Positions 19,095 to 27,417 of a stretch of 64,000 bases of DNA are shown here, piece after piece. Source of the DNA: a virus. Both the position numbers and the translations under genes were made by a program. The notes below the pieces were generated by a model. The model was not told where the DNA came from and did no database searches. It saw nothing but the letters and a program-made list of their open reading frames with translations. Positions within the stretch are counted from its first letter, which is position 1. Each line of letters begins with the position of its first letter. Location: IMG/VR virus record IMGVR_UViG_3300025687_000037, positions 1 to 64,000 of that record; one strand, given 5' to 3'.

Positions 19095-19132
19095 ATATTG
19101 TAAGTAGAAAAAATATAATCTACTTACAATAT
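19095..19132. repeat. Perfect inverted repeat in the divergent phoH intergenic region
   Basis: A 14-bp perfect inverted repeat (19095-19108 and 19119-19132) with a 10-base AT-rich loop, upstream of phoH and of the plus-strand block. No terminator is needed between divergent genes, so an operator or 5'-leader structure for phoH is possible. Confidence 0.5.
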
Positions 19133-19192
19133 TTAGTGTGTTAAACTGGTAAAATGTACATAACTAGTTATTTTGATGTAATTTGGCGATGA

Positions 19193-19200
19193 GATAAATA
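19193..19200 (+). promoter_or_regulatory. Candidate late promoter GATAAATA
   Basis: Same octamer as ahead of other late genes, here starting the block that leads to the lysis cassette; the next long gene starts 83 bases downstream. Confidence 0.6.
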
Positions 19201-19230
19201 TAGTTATACTCGCGTTAAATATATACCTTA

Positions 19231-19287
19231 ATGGGAAATGGTATTAACACGCTCAAATTTGATAAAATATTAGAGGCTCATAAATGA
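19231..19287 (+). CDS. Possible 18-residue leader peptide
   Basis: An ATG at 19231 opens an 18-codon frame (ending KFDKILEAHK) whose stop overlaps the start of the next gene as ATGA at 19284-19287. No clear ribosome binding site precedes it. The overlap geometry is suggestive of a coupling leader, but a frame this short can occur by chance. Confidence 0.25.
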   Translation: MGNGINTLKFDKILEAHK

Positions 19288-19862
19288 AGGACGTATTAGA
19301 TATTATTAATAATATTAAGCAAATTTATCACTCAAAAACATCTTTTTATATATTAAAAGAATTTGAAAGAGTGTTAGATGATTTAAATTTGTATGTTTAC
19401 AGTAATTGGGAAGATGGCGAATTAGTCGAAGGACCAATTATTAAACGTCATTGGGTTACATGTTCATTTATGTGGAAATATGAAAATATGCCTGACCCTA
19501 TTGGAGGTGAACGAATGTTAGACTACGGGTGTAAAGTAACATATCAAAAAACCAATTTAGTTAAACCTAGAAAAATTGAAAAACCCGATGACATTCGACC
19601 TGGATCAAAAAAAGGAAAATTAGATAAAGAACCTATATGGATAGTATCTATTCAAATGCCTAGAAATTTATTAGACGAGTTAGATATAGATGCATTAAAT
19701 CAAGAAGAAGATGAATCTAATGACAACGAGTTTAATACTAAAAAACCAAAGGAAAATACGCAATCTCAACCTCAACAACCATTTCCAGCAACTCCAGGGG
19801 GAGCAGCAGGGGGAGCAGCAGGAACACCTGGCGCAGGATTTGAAGCAGCAGCAGGGATATAA
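19284..19862 (+). CDS. Conserved phage protein with Gly/Ala-rich tail, probably virion
   Basis: A 192-residue protein. Residues 1-130 are an ordered domain (KEFERVLDDLNLYVYSNW, ELVEGPIIKRHWVTCSFMW, IWIVSIQMPRN). The rest is an acidic stretch, a Gln/Pro segment and a Gly/Ala-rich low-complexity tail. It is paired with the next gene with only two bases between them. Both are of a type conserved in marine T4-like phages, commonly counted as virion proteins, but I know no defined role. It is the first full gene after a late-promoter motif. Confidence 0.55.
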   Translation: MKDVLDIINNIKQIYHSKTSFYILKEFERVLDDLNLYVYSNWEDGELVEGPIIKRHWVTCSFMWKYENMPDPIGGERMLDYGCKVTYQKTNLVKPRKIEKPDDIRPGSKKGKLDKEPIWIVSIQMPRNLLDELDIDALNQEEDESNDNEFNTKKPKENTQSQPQQPFPATPGGAAGGAAGTPGAGFEAAAGI

Positions 19863-19864
19863 TA

Positions 19865-20575
19865 ATGACATTAAGAAAAAACGATTTGATAGATTTAGTA
19901 GATAATATTGTAGAAATAGATTCATATGCTTCAAAAATGGGTAGTGATGCAGATATTGTAACCGTAGCAATCGAACTAAAAACAAAAGAAGCTGCATTAG
20001 ATATGGTTGACTTTTTAGAAAAAGGATTTCCATATGTATTAGATGCCGATGTTACTGCAGGAGAACAAGATAACGGATATTACAAGGTATTTGTTGAAAT
20101 AGAACGAAACTCTGAAATTGCAAAACAATTGTTTAACATTATTACAGGAATTATGAAATTGACTAATATACCTAACATAAGGTATCGTTATTATAAAAAT
20201 TTCCGTAGTAAACCTGCAACCCTTGAAAATTTAGCAGAAGTACCGGCTACTACTAAAGACTACGCTACTAAAATTTCAGAATCTTCGATATATAATTATA
20301 GTCGATTTTTTGATCGAAGCTATGTAGATTTAATAGAAATGAAAGGAAATGAAATTACAATTTCTAAAAAATGGGCAGATCCTTTACTGTTCGAGTTTAT
20401 AGATGTTGGTCCATTGAAAGAAACATTAAGTAACATTACAGAATCATATAATACAAATGATTTTGCTGAAATTATTTTTTTATCTAAGTATATCGGCGAT
20501 TATAATATTACAAAATATGGTAATAAGTTAACTTTTGAAAATGATAATCATTTATTAGTATTAAAACGGTTGTGA
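19865..20575 (+). CDS. Conserved marine T4-like phage protein, probably virion structural
   Basis: A 236-residue protein starting RKNDLIDLVDNIVEIDSY with KEAALDMVDFLEKGFPYVLDADVTAGE and a central GYYKVFVEIER strand. This pattern is familiar from marine T4-like phages as a virion-associated protein of unknown function. It is coupled to the gene upstream and followed after 7 bases by the endolysin, so it is transcribed late with the lysis genes. Confidence 0.55.
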   Translation: MTLRKNDLIDLVDNIVEIDSYASKMGSDADIVTVAIELKTKEAALDMVDFLEKGFPYVLDADVTAGEQDNGYYKVFVEIERNSEIAKQLFNIITGIMKLTNIPNIRYRYYKNFRSKPATLENLAEVPATTKDYATKISESSIYNYSRFFDRSYVDLIEMKGNEITISKKWADPLLFEFIDVGPLKETLSNITESYNTNDFAEIIFLSKYIGDYNITKYGNKLTFENDNHLLVLKRL

Positions 20576-20582
20576 GAAGATA

Positions 20583-21413
20583 ATGAAAGAATATGGATTT
20601 AACTTTAATTTTAAACGAGATTATTTAGCAGAATTAATCCCATCTAACCAGGAAGTAGATAGCTGGTATTCTGCATTGTGTGTTATGCTACCAAAATGGA
20701 AAATTAATACTGTAGATCGGGTAGCGTGCTTTATTGCACAGTGTTCGCATGAATCATGCGAATTTACTGTACTTAGTGAAAATTTAAATTATAGTTCAAC
20801 TGCATTGAATAAAGTATTTCCCAAGTATTTCATAAAAGCAGGAAGATCAGCAGATTTGTATCACAGACAACCTGAAAGAATTGCAAATATAGTTTATTCA
20901 AATAGATTAGGTAATAGCGACGAAGCGTCAGGTGATGGATGGCGATATCGCGGAGGTGGGTTAATACAACTAACTGGGAAAAATAATTATAAACATTTTA
21001 GTCAAGCTGTAAATATTACGCTTGACAAAGCAGTAGAATATGTAAGAACGCCTAATGGTGCAGTAGAATCAGCTTGCTGGTTTTGGGAAAAGAACAATTT
21101 AAATGTCTTTTGCGATAAAAAAGATATTGTCGGTCTGTCGGTTAAAATTAACGGTGGTTCAAATGGATTAGATGATCGAATTAAAAAGTGGAATAAGGCA
21201 TTATCAGTTCTCGATCAAGGTAAAGAATTTACAGTATTATCGTTAGGTTCTCGAGGTGACGATGTTATTAGACTGCAGCACGCTTTGAAAATAGCAGCAG
21301 ATGGCATATTTGGTCCTAATACCGAACGACGACTTAAAAAATGGCAATTAGATAATAATTTAATTCCTGATGGAATTGCAGGGTATAATACATTAACAAA
21401 ACTATTGGGGTAA
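20583..21413 (+). CDS. Endolysin: GH19 chitinase/lysozyme domain plus peptidoglycan-binding domain
   Basis: A 276-residue protein. Residues ~40-190 form a GH19-type muramidase/chitinase domain with CSHESCEF (catalytic E57), SENLNYSS (second acid E66), GDGWRYRGGGLIQLTG and AVESACWFW. Residues ~212-276 are a PG_binding_1 domain (SLGSRGDDVIRLQHAL, ADGIFGPNTERRLKKWQ, GIAGYNTLTKLL). No signal peptide is seen, so release would depend on a holin. It heads a contiguous lysis cassette with spanins and a small membrane protein. Confidence 0.92.
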   Translation: MKEYGFNFNFKRDYLAELIPSNQEVDSWYSALCVMLPKWKINTVDRVACFIAQCSHESCEFTVLSENLNYSSTALNKVFPKYFIKAGRSADLYHRQPERIANIVYSNRLGNSDEASGDGWRYRGGGLIQLTGKNNYKHFSQAVNITLDKAVEYVRTPNGAVESACWFWEKNNLNVFCDKKDIVGLSVKINGGSNGLDDRIKKWNKALSVLDQGKEFTVLSLGSRGDDVIRLQHALKIAADGIFGPNTERRLKKWQLDNNLIPDGIAGYNTLTKLLG

Positions 21414-21416
21414 TTA

Positions 21417-21869
21417 ATGTTTAACGGAATGATAAATTATGCAATAGTATATGTACTTATAACTTCAATTATAGGAGGACTATATTTTAAATATAGCCAA
21501 ACAACTATAGCTAACTTAGAAAAAAATAATGCAGAACTTAATTTAGCTAATGAAATTAGTAATAATACAATCGACTCACTAAAAGAAGATGTTACTCGAG
21601 CAAATAAGGTTATTAAATCTACAAATGAAAAATTAGCTAAAATTAGAAAACAAAATCAATTATTAATACAAAAACAAAATAAACACAACTTAACAGAACT
21701 ATCAATCAAAAAACCAAAATTAGTTGAAAAAGTTATTAATAATGCTACGGAAAATGTAAATAGATGTTTTGAAATTTTATCAGGATCACCGCTTACGGAT
21801 AAAGAACTTTCAGCAACTACAGACAAAGAGTTCAATTCAGAATGTCCGTTTTTAAGGAAATTGCAATGA
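21417..21869 (+). CDS. Inner-membrane spanin (Rz-like)
   Basis: A 150-residue protein with one N-terminal membrane segment (about residues 6-24, YAIVYVLITSIIGGLYF) and then a long coiled-coil region (about 30-95, rich in Asn, Lys and Glu). A short cysteine-containing C-terminal tail follows. This is the layout of an i-spanin, which spans the periplasm and meets the outer-membrane lipoprotein. It follows the endolysin and its stop overlaps the start of the lipoprotein gene (ATGA), the usual Rz/Rz1 closeness. Assignment rests on topology and context, not on family similarity. Confidence 0.75.
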   Translation: MFNGMINYAIVYVLITSIIGGLYFKYSQTTIANLEKNNAELNLANEISNNTIDSLKEDVTRANKVIKSTNEKLAKIRKQNQLLIQKQNKHNLTELSIKKPKLVEKVINNATENVNRCFEILSGSPLTDKELSATTDKEFNSECPFLRKLQ

Positions 21870-22204
21870 AAGTGCTATTATTTTTATTACTTCTTACAAG
21901 CTGCACTACTACAAATAAACCAACAATTACAGTACGTAATACAAATCCTGTAATAATTTTACATCCAAAAGTTGATCAATTAAAACTGCGAACTATAAAT
22001 TGGAACATAATTACATTAGATAATTATATAGAAGTATTTGAAAAATTACAAAAACAAGGTAGTCCAGCAATTTTATATGGGATCACTGTTAAAGATTATG
22101 AGGAGTTAAGTTTAAATATCAATGATATACGATCATTAGTACAACAGCAACAAGTAGTAATCGATTCATTAAGGGAACAAATAAACAGTTATGGAAAACA
22201 ATGA
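21866..22204 (+). CDS. Outer-membrane spanin lipoprotein (Rz1-like)
   Basis: The ATG at 21866 gives a 112-residue protein that starts MKVLLFLLLLTSC, a perfect lipoprotein signal with lipobox L-T-S-C13. The ATG at 21842 would put extra residues before the signal and is less likely; AAGGA lies 8 bases before 21866. The mature part is helical at its C-terminus (VQQQQVVIDSLREQI). As an o-spanin it would fuse the outer membrane to the inner membrane with the upstream i-spanin at lysis. It is longer than lambda Rz1 but within the range of spanin lipoproteins. Confidence 0.75.
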   Translation: MKVLLFLLLLTSCTTTNKPTITVRNTNPVIILHPKVDQLKLRTINWNIITLDNYIEVFEKLQKQGSPAILYGITVKDYEELSLNINDIRSLVQQQQVVIDSLREQINSYGKQ

Positions 22205-22436
22205 TAGTCCTTTTATTAAATGGATTTATTTAGCTCGTGCATTAGATTCTTGGAGAATTTTTCCAAGAACTTTTATTGTGGTATATTTAATTATATTGCA
22301 TGATGTTATTCAATGGTTTATTGGGCTAGACGAACCGAATAATGCACAAGCATCTTTAGTTTCAGTTGTAGTAGGAGCAGGAGCAGCATGGTTCGGCTTA
22401 TATGTTAATACTGGTGGTGGAAAAACTAGAGAGTAA
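22191..22436 (+). CDS. Small two-pass membrane protein, holin candidate
   Basis: An 81-residue protein with two hydrophobic segments, about residues 26-45 (RTFIVVYLIILHDVIQWFIG) and 55-72 (LVSVVVGAGAAWFGLYV), and charged ends. It overlaps the o-spanin gene by 14 bases and closes the endolysin-spanin-spanin run. Size, topology and neighbours fit a class II holin; there is no sequence motif that proves it. Confidence 0.6.
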   Translation: MENNDSPFIKWIYLARALDSWRIFPRTFIVVYLIILHDVIQWFIGLDEPNNAQASLVSVVVGAGAAWFGLYVNTGGGKTRE

Positions 22437-22454
22437 AATTGATTAAATAGTATA

Positions 22455-23204
22455 ATGAATTACTATATAATCTTAGGCATTTCTAATAAAGCATCTGACG
22501 ATGATATAAAAGCTGCATATCGAAAATTAGCAATGATACATCATCCGGATCGAGGTGGGGATGCTGAAAAGCTGAAACTAATTAATAAAGCATACGATGT
22601 ATTAAAAGATCCATTTAAACGATCAGCATACGATGCATCATTTATACCAAAATACCACAACAAGAAACAAAACAGAAACTTAACATTAACTGCACAAATT
22701 TCTTTTTTTGATGCAGTGTATGGAACAGAGTTGTTTTTGCAATATACATTATTTTCAGGGTCAGTGGAAGTTGTTAAAATTAATATTCCACCTGGTGCTA
22801 ACAACAATGATGTTATCAGTTTTAAAGGATTAGGCGACGATCGCTATTCTCCATATGCACCTCGTGGAAATTTATTAGTTAAAATTAAAATATTAACTGA
22901 TGAAAATTGGTCACGATCTGGAAATAATTTAATTACAAAACAAGTAATAAATGTCTTTGATTTAATGTTAGGATGTGTTATAATAATACATACACTAAAC
23001 GGAAAACAAGTTAAACTAACTATTCCAAAAGGAACACAGCCAAATACAGTGTTTAGCATTAAAGGCTATGGCGTTCGTAACATTAAAACTAATATAACAG
23101 GTGATATATTAGTGCATATTGATGTTAAAATACCTATTATTAATAACGATACTACTTTACAAAAGTTAGAAGAGTTATACTATTGCACAAAATCTGAGGA
23201 TTAA
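22455..23204 (+). CDS. DnaJ/CbpA-like J-domain co-chaperone
   Basis: A 249-residue protein. Residues 1-60 are a J domain with the HPD tripeptide at 30-32 and KAYDVLKDPFKRSAYD. The zinc-finger cysteine repeats of DnaJ are absent. Two C-terminal substrate-binding beta domains follow (SFFDAVYGTE..., VKINIPPGANNNDVISFKGLG..., VKLTIPKGTQPNTVFSIKGYG), so it is closer to CbpA. It would stimulate host DnaK. It ends 3 bases before a ClpA-like unfoldase, making a phage protein-quality module. Confidence 0.88.
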   Translation: MNYYIILGISNKASDDDIKAAYRKLAMIHHPDRGGDAEKLKLINKAYDVLKDPFKRSAYDASFIPKYHNKKQNRNLTLTAQISFFDAVYGTELFLQYTLFSGSVEVVKINIPPGANNNDVISFKGLGDDRYSPYAPRGNLLVKIKILTDENWSRSGNNLITKQVINVFDLMLGCVIIIHTLNGKQVKLTIPKGTQPNTVFSIKGYGVRNIKTNITGDILVHIDVKIPIINNDTTLQKLEELYYCTKSED

Positions 23205-23207
23205 TAC

Positions 23208-25454
23208 ATGGAACCATCGAAAGAATTATTAGTAGTATTTGAACACGCTACTTCGCAGGCAAAAACATTAAAACATGAATATATAACACTAGAACATCTT
23301 TTGCAAGCTATGCTTGCAGATGACGAATATATTGAAATGTTGCAAGCTGCTGGAGCTGATACTGATAAGCTTATTGAATCAGTAAATGAGCATTTAAATT
23401 CACAGTGCGATGACATAATCATTAGTGCTGAAAAGTATAAACCTAAGAAAACACAATCGTTAGAACGAGTTCTTAATCGAGCGTTCACACAAGTACTGTT
23501 TGCAGGTAGGACGCATTTAGATTTGCTTGATTTAACTTCTAGTATTTTAAATGAGAGAAAAAGTATTGCATGTTATTTAATAGAAGCATCTGGACTTACA
23601 AAAACTAAATTTGCTGAGTTTGTTAAAACAAATATCGATAACGATTTAGACGACGATTTAAATGATGATTTAGATGATGATTTAGATGATGACGAATATC
23701 CAACTAGAAGAAAGCAAGATCCATTAACTAAGTACACTGTACTGCTAAATGAAGAAGTTGCTAATGGAAAAATAGATCCTATCATTGGCAGATCGTCGGA
23801 AATAGAATCACTTGCGTTAGCATTGGGAAGAAGATCTAAAAACAATGTACTGTTAGTAGGTGACCCAGGTGTAGGCAAAACTTCAATAATCGAAGGTATT
23901 GCATATAAAATTGTCAATAAGGACATTCCAGAATTTTTAACAGATTACAGTGTTTATAGCTTAGACTTAGGAGCGGTTCTTGCAGGTACCCGTTATAGAG
24001 GTGATTTTGAAGAACGTATTAAACAAATTCTAAATGCTTTAATAAAAAAAGGAAATTGTATTTTGTTTATAGACGAAGCTCATATGATTAGTGGAGCTGG
24101 GTCTGGTTCAAATAATGCAAATGATTTAGCAAATATGCTTAAACCTGCATTATCAAAAGGAAATATTAAAGTTGTTGCATCAACAACATGGGAAGAATAT
24201 CGAAAGTATTTTGAGAAAGATAGAGCATTAATGCGTAGATTCCAACGGGTTGTAGTCGACGAGCCTGATTTAGCTACTGCTATAGATATCGTTCAAGGAA
24301 TTAAAAAATATTATGAGTCGTTTCACAATACTACTATCACCGACGATGCAATTGACGCTGCGGTTAAGTTATCTAACAAATATCAAGCAGATAAAAAATT
24401 GCCAGACAAAGCAATTGATTTAATAGATTTAGCATGTTCTAGATTCAAGTTAACATCAACTAATGAGGAGAAGATTGTTTCTAAAAAATCAGTACAAGTT
24501 GAAATAGCAAAAATTTTAAATATCCCAGTTGAACAAATCTTAGAAAGTGAATCTACACATATTGCACAACTGGAAAACAACTTAAAAACTCATATATTTG
24601 GACAAGACGATGCTATTGAATCGTTAGTCGATAAGATACTAGTTAGTCATGCAGGATTAAAATCTGCAAATAAGCCAGTAGGAGCGTTTGTTTTTATGGG
24701 TCAAAGCGGATGTGGTAAAACAGAATCCGCTAAACAATTAGCAAAACATCTAGGTATTAAATTAGTTCGCTTTGATATGAGCGAATATCAAGAACAACAC
24801 TCTGTTGCAAAATTAATCGGGTCTCCTCCTGGATATGTTGGACATGAAGAAAATACCGGACAATTAATTACAAAATTACAAGAACATCCCAATTGTGTAT
24901 TATTGTTAGATGAGATTGAGAAAGCACATCCAGATGTTGCACAAATTTTGTTGCAGTTAATGGATAATGGAAAGGTTACAGGATCTAATGGCAAAGAAGC
25001 TGATGCTCGTCACTGTGTATTAATTTTGACTACTAATTTAGGTGCAAGAGATGCAGAGAAAGGTTCAATTGGATTTGCAAACGATACCGATCAAAGTTAT
25101 CCAGACGATGAATTAAAACGATACTTTTCTCCAGAGTTCCGTAATAGATTAGATGGAATTATTACATTTTCCAGATTGAATAAACCTACTATGATAAAAA
25201 TTATTCACAAATTTATTTCTGAATTAGAGGAATTAGTTCAAGATAAAAATATTAAAATTAATATTTCCGAACAAGCTATAAACTTTTTAGTTGAAAAAGG
25301 ATTTGATCCTAAAATGGGAGCAAGACCGTTGCAACGGGTAATTGATAAGGAAATTAAAACACCTTTATCGAAAGAAATGCTGTTTGGTGCATTAAAAGAT
25401 GGTGGATCTGTTACTGTAGATTATACAGATAAAATACAGTTGCAATGTAATTAA
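23208..25454 (+). CDS. clpA: ClpA-like AAA+ unfoldase with possible ClpP-binding loop
   Basis: A 748-residue protein with ClpA architecture: Clp N-domain (1-140, LKHEYITLEHLLQAML), an acidic DDL repeat linker (about 144-163), AAA1 with Walker A GDPGVGKT (218-225), and AAA2 with Walker A GQSGCGKT (498-505). The ending is ClpA-like (GARPLQRVIDKEIKTPLSKEMLFGALKDGG). There is no ClpB middle domain. A loop ahead of the last AAA part carries IGF (621-623) where ClpA has IGL, the ClpP contact, so use of host ClpP is plausible. Length (ClpA 758) and both ATPase motifs look intact. It ends before a strong terminator. Confidence 0.88.
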   Translation: MEPSKELLVVFEHATSQAKTLKHEYITLEHLLQAMLADDEYIEMLQAAGADTDKLIESVNEHLNSQCDDIIISAEKYKPKKTQSLERVLNRAFTQVLFAGRTHLDLLDLTSSILNERKSIACYLIEASGLTKTKFAEFVKTNIDNDLDDDLNDDLDDDLDDDEYPTRRKQDPLTKYTVLLNEEVANGKIDPIIGRSSEIESLALALGRRSKNNVLLVGDPGVGKTSIIEGIAYKIVNKDIPEFLTDYSVYSLDLGAVLAGTRYRGDFEERIKQILNALIKKGNCILFIDEAHMISGAGSGSNNANDLANMLKPALSKGNIKVVASTTWEEYRKYFEKDRALMRRFQRVVVDEPDLATAIDIVQGIKKYYESFHNTTITDDAIDAAVKLSNKYQADKKLPDKAIDLIDLACSRFKLTSTNEEKIVSKKSVQVEIAKILNIPVEQILESESTHIAQLENNLKTHIFGQDDAIESLVDKILVSHAGLKSANKPVGAFVFMGQSGCGKTESAKQLAKHLGIKLVRFDMSEYQEQHSVAKLIGSPPGYVGHEENTGQLITKLQEHPNCVLLLDEIEKAHPDVAQILLQLMDNGKVTGSNGKEADARHCVLILTTNLGARDAEKGSIGFANDTDQSYPDDELKRYFSPEFRNRLDGIITFSRLNKPTMIKIIHKFISELEELVQDKNIKINISEQAINFLVEKGFDPKMGARPLQRVIDKEIKTPLSKEMLFGALKDGGSVTVDYTDKIQLQCN

Positions 25455-25469
25455 TTATTGATGTAAATT

Positions 25470-25508
25470 AAAACCGTGATAGTTAAATAGCTATCACGGT
25501 TTTTTTTT
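25470..25508 (+). terminator. Rho-independent terminator after the ClpA-like gene
   Basis: A 13-bp perfect stem (25470-25482 and 25491-25503) with an 8-base loop runs into nine consecutive T residues (25500-25508). It starts 15 bases after the stop codon. Confidence 0.92.
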
Positions 25509-25513
25509 GTTTA

Positions 25514-25521
25514 GATAAATA
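25514..25521 (+). promoter_or_regulatory. Candidate late promoter GATAAATA, very close to the start codon
   Basis: GATAAATA directly follows the terminator and ends only 5 bases before the ATG at 25527. With T4-late-like spacing, transcription would begin at or next to the start codon, suggesting a leaderless transcript. Confidence 0.55.
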
Positions 25522-25526
25522 TAATT

Positions 25527-25868
25527 ATGAAAATAAATAGTGAAACAATATTAACAACGCAAACACATCCAGGCGATAGCACGATGTTAGTTGTAACAGG
25601 CGATGCATATAAAGGTGATGGGTACTATCGACAAAGTGATGGGATTCATACTGTACAATATACATATACAAATTTTTCTGGTATTATTTCCATTCAAGCA
25701 ACATTAGCAGTTACACCTGATGAATCTGATTGGTTTGATGCACATGTGTATGAAACTCATATGGAAACTGCTAGTAAAATACAAAATATAGTCGGTAACT
25801 ATGTTTGGATAAGAGCACAAGTAATTTACTTTGATGGAACAGTAAATTTAATCACTTATAATCATTAA
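25527..25868 (+). CDS. Unknown beta-rich protein, probable late gene
   Basis: A 113-residue protein rich in aromatic and beta-forming residues (GDAYKGDGYYRQSDGIHTV, GNYVWIRAQVIYFDGTVNLI). No ribosome binding site is visible before the ATG, and the late-promoter motif ends 5 bases upstream. No family is recognised; the composition suggests a small virion or decoration-type protein. It leads a group of small genes at 25.9-27.3 kb. Confidence 0.5.
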   Translation: MKINSETILTTQTHPGDSTMLVVTGDAYKGDGYYRQSDGIHTVQYTYTNFSGIISIQATLAVTPDESDWFDAHVYETHMETASKIQNIVGNYVWIRAQVIYFDGTVNLITYNH

Positions 25869-25880
25869 GTAAGGTAACAT

Positions 25881-26387
25881 ATGAAACTACATGAATTTAT
25901 GGACATAACACAAAATACTGATAAACCGGTATTGCCCTTTGATATAGTTGATGACATTGTGCATTATATAGAAAACGATCCATTGTTTTATCGTAAAAAG
26001 TTTTTCCCAGTATTGGAAAAACTTAAGATGTTAAAAAAGAAACATAAACACGTGGATTACAAGAAAATTTTAAAACCAGTAGTAGATAGTGCTATTGTTA
26101 CATATTGTAATAAGTTTAAATTAGGATCGCCTGAGTACATCATTGATAAAGAAGATATAATGCATATAATTGAAAAGTTATATGAAAACGAGTTTAAATC
26201 ATCAAATGACGACATATTTAACCGTCAACGATTACAATTTGAATCCTCATCTACTTCTGCTGGAGCAATTGCATCAGTTGCAGCACCAACTGTTACTCGT
26301 AAGAAAAAAAACAAAAAACCAGTGAAAAATGCGTTAGATTCAAATGTAAACTTATTTACCGGCGAAGTAATGAAACGCAATATGTAA
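25881..26387 (+). CDS. Conserved phage protein, unknown
   Basis: A 168-residue protein with N-terminus MKLHEFMDI, a style shared with other small phage proteins here. A helical, lysine-rich core (residues ~40-110) and a basic tail (RKKKNKKPVKNALD) follow, ending NLFTGEVMKRNM. The basic tail could bind nucleic acid. It lies 12 bases after the previous gene with AAGGTAA upstream of the ATG. No function can be assigned. Confidence 0.5.
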   Translation: MKLHEFMDITQNTDKPVLPFDIVDDIVHYIENDPLFYRKKFFPVLEKLKMLKKKHKHVDYKKILKPVVDSAIVTYCNKFKLGSPEYIIDKEDIMHIIEKLYENEFKSSNDDIFNRQRLQFESSSTSAGAIASVAAPTVTRKKKNKKPVKNALDSNVNLFTGEVMKRNM

Positions 26388-26406
26388 AACTATTAGGAAA
26401 TAATAA

Positions 26407-26892
26407 ATGAAAAGAAAAACTAAACTACATGAAGGTCTTGCAGATTTAGCAGGCGCAGTTGAACAAGATCATGAAGTGCAACTTGCAAGAGCAGAACTAT
26501 ATAAAATTGCAAAGTATGCAATTAAATTACATAATAAGTTAAAACATGTGTCTGAAGAAGAAGGGTTAGACGGATGGATGCAATCGTATATTACTCGAGC
26601 ATCAGAAGCTATTAGTGATGTTTACCATCGACTTGATTACGAAGAACTAGATAATCAAGAAAATATTAATATTTCTGATCTGCCATCATTAGAGTCTTCT
26701 AAACTGGAAACTAAAGATTACATGGCTTATCTACATAACCGATTAGATGAAAAGATAAAAAAATCTGACAGTGCCGGCGATGTAATTAAAGATTTTCAAA
26801 AATCTAAAAATCCCAAGTTTAAAGGTAAAACAAAAGAAGAACGTAAAAAAATGGCACTCGGTGCGTATTATGGAATGAAAAGGAAGAAATAA
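26407..26892 (+). CDS. Conserved phage helical protein, unknown (virion-associated type)
   Basis: A 161-residue protein. The core EVQLARAELYKIAKYAIKLHNKL... and GLDGWMQSYITRASEAISDVYHRLDYE is a pattern conserved among marine T4-like phages, where it appears in small virion-associated proteins. The C-terminal tail is strongly basic (KGKTKEERKKMALGAYYGMKRKK). It could be a DNA-contacting internal protein, but this is inference. It is followed after two bases by the next gene. Confidence 0.5.
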   Translation: MKRKTKLHEGLADLAGAVEQDHEVQLARAELYKIAKYAIKLHNKLKHVSEEEGLDGWMQSYITRASEAISDVYHRLDYEELDNQENINISDLPSLESSKLETKDYMAYLHNRLDEKIKKSDSAGDVIKDFQKSKNPKFKGKTKEERKKMALGAYYGMKRKK

Positions 26893-26894
26893 AT

Positions 26895-27341
26895 ATGAAA
26901 ATAATGGAACTTTTAACAGAAGGTGAGTTAACCGATATTGTAGGTAGAGCTACAGGTCTGGATAAAACTAGTGCATGGCAGAACTACAATACAGTTGGAG
27001 TACTAAAACCTGATCAACAAGAAAAAAAATCATCTAATTTAAAAGATCCTACTGCATTAAAAAAAGTGCAACAATATATTGCTACAGAAAAACCAAATAT
27101 ACAAAAATGTTTTAGTGATGCTGCATTACTTAAACGATTTAATGATTTAATGTTTTTAGCTGATCCTGCGTTAAAAACTCGTAGAGATATAGTATTAACA
27201 CCCATAAGCCCGTCTAGTGTTACATTTAATTACAATAAATATATTAAAGTCTATAATAATGCTTTACTAAAATGTTTAAGTAATCAAACATACAAAAATG
27301 AGTTTGTACAATTAATGAAGGATGCTAGTCGTGCTCCATGA
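26895..27341 (+). CDS. Unknown phage protein
   Basis: A 148-residue protein starting MKIMELLTEGELTDIVGRATG with a mostly helical body (KPNIQKCFSDAALLKRFNDLMFLADPAL). The first ~15 residues resemble the N-termini of other small proteins of this phage (MKLHEFM..., MRIAELI...), which could be a shared processing or targeting peptide. No motif was recognised. Confidence 0.45.
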   Translation: MKIMELLTEGELTDIVGRATGLDKTSAWQNYNTVGVLKPDQQEKKSSNLKDPTALKKVQQYIATEKPNIQKCFSDAALLKRFNDLMFLADPALKTRRDIVLTPISPSSVTFNYNKYIKVYNNALLKCLSNQTYKNEFVQLMKDASRAP

Positions 27342-27417
27342 TGTATTATGACCTTAACTACATATTTTAAAAACATTACTTCTGGAACAAAGTATATTAT
27401 ATTTTGTAACTTTCTAG

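Noticed and set aside
22441-22456. TATAAT at 22451 as promoter for the DnaJ-like gene
   Set aside because: It overlaps the start codon, so it cannot serve as the -10 box of that gene.
23640-23700. Tandem repeat of GATGATTTAGAT units
   Set aside because: It is in frame and encodes the acidic linker of the ClpA-like protein; no separate function needs to be proposed.
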